From Caenorhabditis elegans (taxonomy: Eukaryota; Nematoda; Chromadorea; Rhabditida; Rhabditidae): a stretch of DNA of 64,000 nucleotides. The position numbers and the translations under genes are program-made. The DNA lies in the NCBI RefSeq assembly GCF_000002985.6, contig NC_003284.9, positions 124,001-188,000 on the forward strand, read 5' to 3'. Below are positions 53,396 through 64,000 of the stretch, one piece after another (positions within the stretch are counted from its first letter, which is position 1; each line of letters starts with the position of its first letter). The notes under the pieces were generated by a model, which saw only the letters and a list, made by a program, of their open reading frames with translations, was not told the origin of the DNA and searched no databases.

Positions 53396-55292
53396 ATGTC
53401 TTTGGTGCCAGCTTCATTCTATCAAAATGTGGATATTATTCGAGATGTGAAGTTTAATATGAAGCCAACGTGTTCGATTTGTATGGAAGAATTCGGTAAT
53501 TTTTGTTTTCTTCTATCTGAGAATATTTCCCATTTTCAGATGCAAATTCTCATATTCCGAAGGTTCTCATTTGTGGCCACTCGTTTTGCATTATTTGCAT
53601 CGAAAAACATTTGAGATCAGTATGAGTTTGGACACTAATTTTCTCAGAGATCAATAATTTTTATTTTAAAAAAATCTGCAATTAAATTGTTCCAGTCAAA
53701 TCTCACATTCTGGCGATGGGGATGTTTTCAGTCATTATACATGCTCTACTTGCCGCGTACGTTCTCCTGCTGCACGAAATATTAGTTAAAATTAATTATT
53801 TTTCTAGACAACGATGGAAATTCCTGTCAACGGAGCAGCTGGATTTTCCACTAACTGATCGGTACAGATCGCTCCGCTAATTCCGCCATGCCTCTGCAAA
53901 CCTGCCGCGAGGCTCTCGTGTCGATTTACGGTGTACTACACGTGAACAACTCAGAACTTTATACGGTTTCCTGTAGATTCTAACAGGTAGTGTAGTGATT
54001 TTTTTTTACAAATAAATATAAAAAGATTAGTAAAAAACCAGAAAGAATTAAGGAAAACCACCAAAAATCATGAATTTAAGCCGACGCTGTAAAATCATTC
54101 ATACAAATAAATCCTGACAAGTACATCGTAAATCGACAAACACCAGAGCCGCGTTCTCTCAATTAAACGAATGAAAAATTGAAATATTCAGATGCAATTG
54201 TTCCAAAAGATCTTCGTTGTATGACTTGCTCTTCGTGTAAAATGAGTGGATCGGAGACTTCTTTCCACATTTGCCGTGAATGTACGATTCAACAACACGA
54301 ATACGATATTCATACCTTTATCGATCAGGAGGTAGTTTTCAGTTATTGAAAACAGCCATTCACATAATAATTTTCAGCCTTCAATCCATCCTGACGCATT
54401 CACAATCTGCTCGACCTGTGTTCTGAAAGATCACAACACTACTCACCACACTGTCATTGAATATCTTCCGATCAGAGTAAGCGAAACAAATAATCTATTG
54501 TACTTATTTTCATTTAAAAAACCCATATTTCAGCTCAACTACCAGCTCAGAATGAACACAAAAAGTGCGGATGTCCTGAAGACTCGCGTTCACAAGGACT
54601 TCTCCGACGCAATGACCATTCTGTCATCGTTACCGATTCTTGTCAAGAAGAAGGAATGCGAGGTTGCCAAGATAGCGGAATTCATGACAAGAGTCAAAAA
54701 TACGGAGAGTCTCACTCAAATTTTCAAGACTTTCGAGAGGGAGATGAAGAATGTATGATATAACAAAATTTTTCAATTATCAAATTAAAATAAATAAAAT
54801 TTTCAGATCATAAAAATTCTGGAAGCTTTGAAAAGAGATGGAGGAAAGCTGAAAGATACCGTGGAACAGACTGTCAAGCGACTTGAAGATGACAATGAGA
54901 AGATCGACATAGCACACTGTCTTCAAGAATTTGTCGATTTGAAGGAGCATCTCAAGATTCCAGAAATGGTTCAGATTCCACAAGACACTGATCTTCCGAT
55001 TATTGACGAGACACTTCAAAAGGAGGAATCCAAAAAATACACCATTGGAAGTGTCATCGTCTCAATTTTCAGTGCAATCTTCAATTGGCTGTGCATGTTC
55101 GTCAAATTTATTTCGCAAATGATTTTCGGGGCCGGAAGCACTTTTTATAAGAATGGTAAGATTCGAATATTGTATTCATGCATAAATTTCATACATTTTC
55201 AATCTCTACTGAACACATCAACCTTCACATCCTGGCTCCAATCTTCATCATTCTCATCTGCATCCTCATCCTCTACGTCTTCTGAGCAATGT
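53396..55292 (+). pseudogene. RING / B-box / coiled-coil membrane protein with lesions
   Basis: Exons 53396-53495, 53540-53619, 53696-53756, about 53809-53860, 54192-54331, 54378-54476, 54534-54752, 54807-55155 and about 55210-55292. The RING is split over exons 1-3 (CSICMEEF, CGHSFCIIC, CSTCR). Two Cys/His clusters follow (CMTCSSCK...HICREC and CSTCVLKDHNTTHHT), then a long helix (residues of exons 54534-55155) and two hydrophobic segments (VIVSIFSAIFNWLCMFVKF and the last exon ILAPIFIILICILILYVF). This is the layout of a TRIM-like E3 ubiquitin ligase anchored in membrane. Problems: exons 2 and 3 do not join in phase, exon 4 runs into a MITE (53920-54165), and the last acceptor lacks its AG (TTTTCAATC). 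Probably a decaying gene. Confidence 0.65.
53920..54165. mobile_element. inverted-repeat MITE (TGTCGATTTACG ends)
   Basis: GGCTCTCGTGTCGATTTACG at 53932 is mirrored by CGTAAATCGACAAACACCAG near 54128-54150. This end sequence resembles a common Caenorhabditis repeat. It separates the RING exons from the B-box exons. Confidence 0.6.
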
Positions 55293-55379
55293 TGTACATT
55301 TATATTTATCTACCTACTTTGTCAAAATTTTTTATTGTTTCCCATTTCTGACAACGAATTTGAATTCATCGAATAAACC

Positions 55380-56035
55380 AGCTCAATGACTAAAACAAGA
55401 GAAACAGAATTATTAGAGATCTCAATTAAATATTTATAATACTCTCCAAAAAGGTCCCAGATACCAGAAATTGTAAAAATGCGGGAGTCCCGAGAAATGG
55501 TTTTTGTGGTGGTGGGGGAATGATTAGGGGGTTTTTTGAAAAACGGAAAAAATACAATTGAAATGCGGTAAAGCACGTTCGGTTTGGCAACGCAATAATC
55601 GAAAAGGGGAAAATATATATTAAACAGAAAAAATTGGGGGTGGGGGGGGGGGGACGGAAAAAACAAACAATCTACGAGTAAAGCAGTTTCGGAGGCTGTG
55701 AAAATTGGTGATGATTTGATTTTTTTGTGTGTTGCTGGGAAAATGACCGAGAACAGAAAAGTTGAAATACTACACGAATCAAGAGATAGGACAGACAATG
55801 AGGTGTTCGATATGGAAAATAACTACAGAAACGGGGATGGATTGGATCACACGTCGATGGGAAGAGAGTTGGTTGGTTTTTGTGTTGATTGATTGATAGT
55901 CAAGAAAAGAGAATTGTTAATTATGTTTAGGGCAGTTTTTGAAGTAGAAAATTTTAAAAAACTGAAATTTTTGAGAAAACCCTCAATTTCCTCCGTTTTT
56001 TCCCAAATTTTTCTGCTGAAAATCTCATTTTTCGT
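55380..56035. other. intergenic, no gene; G-rich tract
   Basis: Contains GGGGGTGGGGGGGGGGGG at about 55636-55653, which could form a G-quadruplex. No coding exon is seen until the YIPF4-like exon beginning (minus strand) at 56197. Confidence 0.5.
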
Positions 56036-56039
56036 GTAA

Positions 56040-58157
56040 TTTTCCAGCTTTTCTGTGAATTCCCGCACCCCAAATTGTCCTAAAGCGATAAAATCGATTC
56101 TCGTACAATATTGAGCTTCATTCGGAAATATGGCAGCGGATGGAGCACACAACGGATTTTGTAGTAAATGTCGGTTAGGTCAATGTCCAGTTCTTCGCTG
56201 AAAATGGAAAAAATTTGAAAAAAATTTTTTTTTTTGGAAAAGTAAAATTTTTTTTTGAAAAATCTAAAAAAAAAACCTACCTGAAAAAATCTACACCAGA
56301 TTTGACGCAAAAATGCACTAAATCGCTGAAAGGTTTTTTTTTGGCACGGGAAAACTGATAATCGGCTTGAAATTTGAAGAATTCTGAGCTGAAGTGCAGT
56401 TTTTGAACTTTTTTCGAAAAAACCAGAAAAATATCGACTTTTTACGGTTTTATATTGAAATTTTCGATATGAAACTAAAAATTCGAATTTCCCATGCAAT
56501 TTTACTCACTAGCCCCACTTTTCAGAGCATTTGTGCAAAATTCCGTAAAATCAGGTGCCAAGTCCGCAAACACCGTGCTACAGTAACCCAACACACCAGA
56601 TTTGACGCAAAATTGCACTAAAATCCTGAAAATAGGGGTGTAGGAGTAATTTTGGCTATGAAAACCGAAAATCGACTTAAATTTCGATTAATTTGAAGTT
56701 TAAACTCAGTTTTTGAACTTTTTTCGAAATTTTTTGAAAAATATCGAATTTTCCCAGTTTTAGATCAAAATTTACGGTGTTAAACTAGAAAATTTGAATT
56801 TCCCATACAATTTTACTCCCTGACCTCAAATTTCAGCTCATTAGTGCAATTTCCCGTCAAATCAGGTGTCAAGTCCGCAAACACCACGCTACAGTAACCT
56901 GAAACACCAGATTTGACGCGAAATTGCACTAAATCTCTGAAAAGTGGGGCTTAGGGGTTTTTTGGCACGGAGAATCTGAAAATCGACTCGAAAATTGAAA
57001 AATTCAGAGTTGAAGTCTAGTTTTTTTTTTCAAATTTTAAGAAAAATCTCGAATTTTCACCGTTTTATATTAAAATTTTCAGTTTAAAACTAGAAAATTC
57101 GAATTCCCCATGCAATTTTACCGCTAAACTCATGTTTTCAAGATTTTAGTGCAAAATTCCGTAAAATCAGGTGCCAAGTCCGCAAACACCAGGCTACAAC
57201 CCAAAACACGTAACCCAAAACACCAGATTTGACGCAAAATTGCACTAAATGGCTGAAAAGTGGGGTCTAGGGGTTATTTTGCACGAGGAATTTGAAAATC
57301 GACTCGAAAATTGAAGAATTGTGAGTTCAAGTCCAGTTTTTGAACTTTTTCAGAAAAATCTCGAGTTTTCACGATTTTAAATTAAAATTCACGGTTTAAA
57401 ACTAAAAAATTCGAATTCCCCATGCAATTTCACCCCGAAAACCCATTTTTCAGAAGTTTAGTGCAAAATTCCGTCAAATCTGGTGCCAAATCCGCAAACA
57501 CCACGCTACAGTAACCCAAAACACCAGATTTGACGCAAAATTGCACTAAATCTCTGAAAAATGGGGCGTAGGGGTAGTTTTCTGTGGGAAAGCCGAATTT
57601 TTAGGTTTTGAATTCAAAAAATTAACGGGAAAGTGGAAAATTAGAGGTTTTTTCATTTTTATCGGAAAAAGTTCGGAAAAACGGGTTTTTTGCCGTTTTT
57701 TTTTCAAATTTTTCGACTTCTTCTCCGTTTTCTTCAGAATTTCTTCGATTGTAGTCAATTTTCCATCATTTTTGGCACTTACAGCAGTGGAATCTGGTCA
57801 CTGTCCTCCTCATTGACCTCCAAAAGCCACCCAAATCCGCTATTCCCAAATAAATTTTCCAGCGGCTCCAGCATTAGTACGACGATAAGCCTGAGCTGAA
57901 ATTTGCCCAGTCGGGCTTGAAATTAAGCCGGAATCTGCAAAAAAAATGGATTTTTTACGGAAATTTCTAGTTTTTTGGCCTAAAAATTACAGACTTCAAA
58001 TTAATGCGCCCGAAAGGCTCGAAAAATTCAGATTTTTCGTACTTGGCGCGTTAGATGACTGGTCCGGGTGCTCAAATTGCTCGAAATTCGACGAGTAGAA
58101 GCCATTTAAGTCGATAGAGACCTCCGGTTGCTTGACTCCAGTGCCCGGGTAGTCCAT
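56040..58157 (-). pseudogene. YIPF4-like Yip1 family gene, right copy
   Basis: Exons 58157-58043, 57934-57783 and 56197-56040. Exon 1 is intact (GAG where the left copy has TAG). Exon 2 has one extra base near 57852 (AAATTTATTTGG against AAATTTATGGAG), giving an early TAG. Exon 3 joins in phase to code LEELDIDLTDIYYKIRCVLH, the conserved YIPF4/YIPF6 entry to the membrane domain. It then loses about 20 residues and the frame before IALGQFGV, ending at TAG near 56090. The remaining membrane spans are absent. The gene starts 534 bp from chk-2 in divergent orientation. Compare 42574-42909, which is damaged at different places. Confidence 0.85.
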
Positions 58158-58775
58158 TTTCACCAAATCCTGAAAAAAACGGGGGTTTTAGGTGGTTTTC
58201 AGCAATTTTTTCGAGAAAAATATGAAGAAAATTCAAATTTTCGACAAATTTCATGCAAAAAATCCATTTTAAACCGGTTTTTACGCTAAAAACCCGGAAA
58301 AAATGACTAAATTCCAAAAATTCATAAAAAAACTACGGTAGTTTTTAAAGGCGCAGTACTTGTTATCGATGGGTCTCGCCACGATTTTAATGTTTTTTTT
58401 TGTGATTTTTACTCAATTTTTGCAAGCTTTGGTCGTTTTTTTCACGATTTTTGAAAAATTTTACAAAAAATTTTAGAAAAAAATCGACTTTCCCATTGAT
58501 ATTAAGTCTAAAACCAATGAAAAATTCAATAAAATTGGTGAAACTACGGTAGTTTTTAAAGGCGCAGTACTTGTTATCGATGGGTTTCGCCGCGATTTTC
58601 GTATTTTATTTATGTTTTATTTGTTTTTAGTCGAATTTTCGCAATTTTCTTCGTTTTTTCGCAATTTTCTCCATTTTTTCAGCGATTTCAATGGTTCGCG
58701 AAACGAAACGACGTCGGAGCTCGGCGGAAAAGTAAAAAATCCCCGAAATTTTGCCTAAAAATCGCAAAAAATTCA
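56480..58775 (-). repeat. right arm of the 2.2-kb inverted duplication
   Basis: Mirror of 42150-44335. This arm has the more complete gene context (full chk-2 on one side, YIPF4 exon 3 on the other), so it is likely the original and the left arm the copy. Confidence 0.9.
58325..58610 (+). promoter_or_regulatory. tandem promoter repeat GGCGCAGTACTT...GATGGGTCTCGCC
   Basis: Two copies about 220 bp apart (58332-58390 and 58550-58600) of TTTAAAGGCGCAGTACTTGT followed by TATCGATGGGTCTCGCC lie between the divergent YIPF4-like and chk-2 start codons. The left-arm copy (42340-42400) has only one. The motif is dispersed through the window (8927, 11510, 13565) and may be an element remnant, not a true promoter. 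Confidence 0.5.
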
Positions 58776-61700
58776 ATTTTTTAGGCCAATCGTGGTTCCG
58801 GTCACCCGAGACGACACGATGCCCGTCGACGAGGATCTTGTCGTCGAAGAATCACAGTGTGCTGCTTTAAAACCCTTCGCGAAGCTTGTCGGCGTCCGCC
58901 GAGGCATTTCTTCCATCGGTTTGCCGATTTTCCCGGCGAAATTCCGGCTAAAAATCAATTTTCCAGACTTGGCAGACGATCATTTCGTGTGCGGACGGGG
59001 CTCGCATGATGCTCCGACTAATTTCAACTTTTCTACAGTCGCCGAAGACGTCGGGCTCTACAAATTCATCTCGAAAATTCAATTTTCCATTGATAGAGTT
59101 GGCATTTTTGTGCAATTTTCTACTGAAAAATCGCAAAAAATCAATATTTCAGGACACAGAAACGCGTAGAATCTATCTACACGATCACTCACGCAACGGG
59201 ACCCTCGTAAATCATGAAATGATCGGAAAAGGGCTCTCCAGAGAGCTAATGAACGGAGATTTGATCTCTATTGCGATTCCAGCGCTGATCAGTGCGTTTT
59301 TGACAATTTTAAAGCTGAAAAAGCGGTTTTTTAGGGTAAAATTGCCCAAAAAACGGGTTTTTCCGCCAAAATCCGTCGATTTTCCCAAAAAAAAACCCGA
59401 AAACCCCAAAAATTTTCAGTTTTCGTGTACGAAAGGGCCGACGACAACCATCATCCGGAAGAATTAACGAACAAATACCACGTGACGAGCCATTTGCTGG
59501 GAAAAGGCGGTTTTGGCAAAGTTTTGCTCGGATACAAAAAATCCGATCGATCAGTGGTACGGGCGGCGTGGAAAAATGCCGAAAATTGGAGAAAAATCGA
59601 TAAATTTCCAGAAAAATCGATAAAATTCCAGAAAAATCGATAAATTTCCAGAAAAATTGATAAAATTCCATAAAAATCAATAAATTTCCAGAAAAATCGA
59701 TAAATTTCGATAAAAATCGATAAATTTCCAGAAAATCGATAAAATTCCAGAAAAATCGATAAAATTTCCAGAAAAATCAATAAATTTCGATAAAAATCGA
59801 TAAATTTCCAGAAAATCGATAAAATTCCAGAAAAATCGATAAAATTTCCAGAAAAATCAATAAATTTCCAGAAAAATCAATAAATTTCCAGAAAAATCGA
59901 TAAAATCTCCGAAAATTGTGAATTTTCGCCAGTTTTGGTGCATATTCAGCCATTTTTTTTTGCTGATTTTCACCTATAAACCGCCAAAATTTACCGGAAA
60001 CTTGTGAAAATTCAAATTTTCCTCTAAAAAATGCGATTTTTAACTGGAAAATCACATTTTTCGATGAAAATTTGCCGAAAACCTTGAAATTTTCACGGAA
60101 AATCGATAAAAAACCTCAATTTTGTGGGAAAATTCGATTTTCAGCCATTTTTTCCCGGAAATTATCAATTTTTCATGTTTCAGGTGGCTATTAAACAGCT
60201 CAACACACAATTTTCGACAAGATGCAGCCGAGCAATCGCTAAAACTCGAGATATTCAAAATGAGGTGGAAGTTATGAAGAAGCTCAGCCATGTTAGTACA
60301 CGAAAATTAATGAAAAATCGATTTTTACACGGAAAATTGCCGAAAATTGCTGAAAAATCGAAATTTTTCGCATTTTTCGCTGAAAATTCACGAAATTCGA
60401 TCAAAAAAGCATAATTTTAAGCGAAAATTGAAGTAATTTTGGTCAAAAATGCTCAAAAATGAGAATTTTCCAGTTTTTGGGCGCTGCTAACACTACAAAC
60501 TACAAGTTTTTGGGCGCTGCTAATTCAATTTCAATGGTTTTTGGCCTATTTTTGAGCCATTTTTCACTAAAATTATCGATAAAAAGTGATTTTTCGCGTT
60601 AAAAATGCTCAAAAATGCCATTTTAACCCTAAAAATTCCAATTTTTCAGCCAAATATCGTTGCAATTTACGATTGCATCACCGTCGCCAAGTACTCGTAT
60701 ATGGTTATCGAATATGTCGGCGGAGGCGAATTTTTCTCAAAACTCGTCGATTCCAAGTACAATCAAATGGTAAATTGGCCGGAAAATTACTAAAAAATCC
60801 CGAAAATTTCCCTAATTTTTCCATTTTTTCAGGGTCTCGGTGAATCGCTCGGAAAATATTTCGCTTTTCAGCTAATCGACGCGGTTTTGGTAATTTTTAG
60901 GCCATTTTTCGCCGATAAAACCGCCCGTTTTTTCAGTATCTTCACTCTGTTGGAATCTGTCATCGTGACATTAAACCCGAAAATATTCTGTGCTCGAATA
61001 AAGCTGAGCGGTGCATTTTAAAGGTGAAATTTGCCGATTTTCAGCTCAAAAAAGCTGTATTTAAGGCAATTTTCACCCGAAAAACCTCCAATTTTGCAGC
61101 TAACCGACTTTGGAATGGCGAAAAATTCGGTGAATCGAATGAAAACTCACTGTGGAACGCCGTCTTATTGTGCGCCGGAAATTGTGGCGAATCAGGGTGT
61201 TGAGTACACGCCAAAAGTCGATATGTTAGTAGAAATCGGCAAAAATGACTTAAAAATTCGGAAATTTGAGCGAAAATCACTCTAAAATTGTGAAAATCGA
61301 TAATAAATTCGAATTTTTCATGGAAAAATCACTTAAATCGATGGAAAATTCAGGTTTTTCACAATTTTTGGCTGGAAAAAACGAATTTTACTACTAGAAA
61401 TTGTCCAGAAAATCTCAGTTTTCGGTGGTTTTCCACCGAAAAATCGAGTTTTTCGATGCTTCAAAAATTGGAAATTTGGCATAAAAATTGAGATTTTTCA
61501 TAATTTTTCACGAGAAAATGCCGAAAAATCTAATTTTCAGCCACAACAATCGAAAAAAAAGTCAATTTTTGCCAATTTCCGACGATTTTAGAGTCAATTA
61601 TACTCAATTCCCCGGTTTTTTGAAGCTTTTTCGGCGAAAAACTCTAATTTTCAGCTAAAAATCGATAATTTTTGGTGAAAATGAATTAAAAATGGAGATT

Positions 61701-64000
61701 TTCGTGAAAAATCCGATTAAAAACGTGTTTTTTCAAAATTTTCATCGAAAATTCGGAAATTTGGCTGCCATTCAGTAAAATAACCGATTTTTCCTGGAAA
61801 AATGGGCCGAAAATTAATATTTCCAGTGGAAAATTCTGAAATTTATGTTTTTTAAATCAATTTCCAGCCGAAAAATCGATATTTCCCAATATTTTGCCAC
61901 TGAAAGTGGAAAAATTGGAAAAATCTCTCAAAAAACCCGGAAATTTGGGCAGAATTTATTAAAAATTCAGGTTTTTCATAATTTTTGACTAGAAATTGCC
62001 AAAAAATCTCAATTTTCGATAATTTGTCCCCGAAAAATGCGATTTTTTCGATGTTTTCCCTTCAAAAACTGAAAATTTGGCATAAAAATTGAGATTTTTC
62101 ATAATTTTTCACTAGAAAATGCCAAAAAATCTCATTTTCAGCCATAATAGTCAAAAAATGCCAATTTTTGCCGATTTCCAGTAAAAACATGCATTTTTAC
62201 TTGAAATTAGACATAAATCCCCGGTTTTCTGGGTTTTTTTCGGCGAAAAACTCAATTTTTCAGCTAAAAATCGATTTTCTCCACATTTTCCTGTGTTTTT
62301 ATGCATTTTCAAGTAGTTTTTGCATATCTAGACACTTGAAAACGAAAAAAACGATGAATTTTTGATGAGATTCCGTCTTTTTTCGTCCCTTTTCTAGTAG
62401 AAATTCCCATTTTTCATAGGAATTTTCATGGCCAATTTACTATTTGGATTTCCTCGTTTTTACGCTCATCACACATCACAAAAACTTCGTTTTTTCGCCA
62501 AAAAATATATCAATTTTATCCAAAAATTCGATTTTTTTGAAGAAAAATTCAAAAAATTGAGTTTTTCGGCGAAAAAAACTCAGAATACCGGGAATTTACG
62601 TCTAATTTCGAGTAAAAATGCAAATTTTTACTGGAAATCGGCAAAAATTGGCATTTTTTCGACTATTATGGCTGAAAATGAGATTTTTGGCATTTTCTAG
62701 TGAAAAATTATGGAAAAATCTCAATTTTTATGCCAAATTTTCAGTTTGTGAAGGGGAAACATTGAAAAAATAAATTTTTCGGCGAAAAACCATCGAAAAT
62801 TGAGATTTTCTGCCTGAATTTTTAATAAGTTCTGACAAATTTCGGGGTTTTTCATAGTTTTTTCCCAATTTTTCCACTTTTACTGACAAAATTTGGGGAA
62901 ATATTGATTTTTTTCGGCAGAAATCTGCAATTTTTACGAATTTTCGACACTTTTTAAATCAAAAATTCTATTTTCGGGTCAAAGGGGCACGGGTGGCTAA
63001 GTGGTAGTGGTGTAGCACTGTCACCCAAAAGGTCGCAAGTTCAATCCCACCTCACCCCAAAGGTTCACCCAGCCAGCTCGGAAAGTGGGTAGTGAATTTG
63101 GTTCACGAAAGGTAAATCGGCCATACCGCTAGTCCCGGTACGGCTTAAATTCAGACTAGAAGAGATATAAACGCCACCAGCAACCCTGATAAATCTCTTG
63201 TCCGCAGGAGGCTTAGGCTCACCCTTGAACCAAACGGACAACCTTTACCTTTACCTTTTGAGAAAAAAACGTAGATTTTCACCCAAAACTCGGATTTTTT
63301 AAAATAAAAATTTAAAAAAAAATTGGTTTTTTCTCGGGAAAATTGGATTTTCGACCAAAAAATAGCGTTGAAGTTCATTTTTTCGTTCAAAAATCGGAAA
63401 ATTTTCCCGAAAAACATGAAAATTTCAATAATTTCCGTTAAAAATGACCAAAATTCCTAATTTTTGTCCTGCAAATTCAAAAAATACGAAAAAAAACCCA
63501 ATTTTCATAGATTTTTGCCGCGAAAATCCGAAATTCCGCTTGGAAATCACAAAAACATCGTTTTTTCGGTCAAAAATGTTAAAAATTTGCAAAAAAATCG
63601 AGTTTTTCCACTAAAAATTGGAAAAAAAAGCGTTTTTTAAAATAAAAATTCAAAATTTAAGATTTTCCACTCGAAAAATTCAATTTTTGATAGTTTTTCT
63701 ACTAAAAATTGCAAAAAAACGTCGATTTTCACCCAAAAATCCAAATTTTCACAATTTTCTTACAGTTGGAGCCTCGGATGCGTACTTTTCATCACATTTT
63801 CCGGTTATCCACCGTTCAGCGAAGAATATACGGATTTGAAGATGGATGAACAAGTTTTGACAGGTAAATTGACGAATTTTCAGTGAAAAAAAAACGGATT
63901 TTTGGGCAAAAATCCGTGATTTTGACCCAAAATTCGGGAAAAAATGCAAAAAATCCGAATTTTGGAGCAAAAAATGCGAAAAATAGCCGTTTTCCAAGCA
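58691..64000 (+). CDS. chk-2: CHK-2 checkpoint kinase (FHA + Ser/Thr kinase), runs off window
   Basis: Exons: 58691-58731, 58785-58918, 58967-59097, 59153-59291, 59420-59556, 60184-60291, 60650-60769, 60833-60889, 60937-61023, 61100-61224, 63766-63863, with the rest beyond 64000. All junctions keep the frame. It starts MVRETKRRRSSAEK. The FHA domain is DHFVCGRGS ... HSRNGTLVN. The kinase has the glycine loop GKGGFGKV, VAIK lysine, HRDIKPEN catalytic loop, DFG, and THCGTPSYCAPE activation segment, then WSLGCVLF. It matches C. elegans CHK-2, the meiotic kinase required for homolog pairing, synapsis and double-strand-break formation. Introns have grown by minisatellite, dispersed repeats and a SINE (intron 10 is 2.5 kb). 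No lesion is seen. Confidence 0.93.
59585..59910 (+). repeat. minisatellite AAAATCGATAAATTTCCAG in chk-2 intron 5
   Basis: About 17 units of 18-20 bp, with GATAAAATTCC and GATAAATTTCG variants. Confidence 0.9.
60476..60530 (+). repeat. solitary GGGCGCTGCTAA satellite unit in chk-2 intron 6
   Basis: One dimer of the 40360-41530 satellite (GGGCGCTGCTAACACTACAA), showing that the unit also disperses singly. Confidence 0.85.
61470..62800. repeat. imperfect inverted repeat in chk-2 intron 10
   Basis: Segments around 61470-61680 and again 62070-62300 are matched in reverse by 62480-62760 (for example TTTGGCATAAAAATTGAGAT and its complement). It is a degenerate foldback without coding potential. 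Confidence 0.6.
62985..63262 (+). mobile_element. tRNA-derived SINE in chk-2 intron 10
   Basis: Head GGGGCACGGGTGGCTAAGTG with A box TGGCTAAGTGG, B box GCAAGTTCAATCC and closing CACCCC. The body shares GGTTCACCCAGCC and the TCGGCC...GGCTTAAATT region with the SINE at 27676-27948. The tail is AACGGACAACC(TTTACC)n. The two belong to related but distinct SINE subfamilies. Confidence 0.8.

Overview
This window is nuclear DNA from a Caenorhabditis-type nematode. It is AT-rich, with short introns that have GTAAG/TTTTCAG splice sites. Its multi-exon genes match worm families closely: chk-2, a GLH germline helicase, a YIPF4-like Yip1 protein, a p24/TMED protein, ALG7/DPAGT1 and CCT-3. From memory, chk-2, the YIPF4-like gene, the ALG7 gene and a TMED gene lie near each other on C. 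elegans chromosome V (Y60A3A/Y60A5A). That suggests a close relative of C. elegans, but the species cannot be named from the sequence alone.

Layout. 1-6.4 kb: a 4.2 kb Tc4/Tc5-type DNA transposon (1027-5203) with long inverted repeats, then two nested foldback elements. 6.5-8.7 kb: a possible tiny secreted-peptide gene and an ELM2-like chromatin gene. 9.4-14.7 kb: a small inverted-repeat element, a tandem duplication, and a 4.4 kb near-perfect palindrome whose two arms carry the same unidentified multi-exon gene head to head. 14.8-18.2 kb: an orphan last exon, a broken calmodulin copy and a zinc-finger gene fragment. 18.2-20.1 kb: two satellite arrays ending at a Helitron-like 3' terminus. 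20.1-23.6 kb: remains of a Maverick/Polinton (integrase, adenovirus-type protease, SOCS-box-like ORF) with a 5'-truncated RTE LINE inserted in the integrase. 24-31.3 kb: a gene of an unidentified, probably transposon-derived family, a small 87-aa gene and a decaying TASOR/DUF3715-like gene disrupted by a tRNA-derived SINE.

31.3-47.8 kb is a run of incomplete housekeeping genes (CCT-3, an SDR dehydrogenase, p24/TMED, part of YIPF4, ALG7). Each lacks different exons, and they are separated by minisatellites and two complete non-autonomous Helitrons. 47.8-55.3 kb: a mariner-like foldback element, a GLH/Vasa-type helicase with FG repeats and zinc knuckles (one 17-nt deletion, one in-frame TAG), and a RING/B-box membrane protein gene with lesions. 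56-64 kb: a second YIPF4-like copy on the minus strand, divergently paired with chk-2. chk-2 is the only protein-coding gene here that looks fully intact as far as the window shows; it runs off the right edge. The YIPF4/chk-2 head region is present twice as a 2.2 kb inverted repeat (42.15-44.33 and 56.48-58.78 kb).

Main themes: heavy mobile-element load, inverted duplication, gene-fragment decay, and Helitron-borne arrays of what read as HSF-1 and E2F/DP-LIN-54 (DREAM) binding motifs. Several frame breaks fall in A/T homopolymers, so some apparent pseudogenes may be sequence-quality artefacts.
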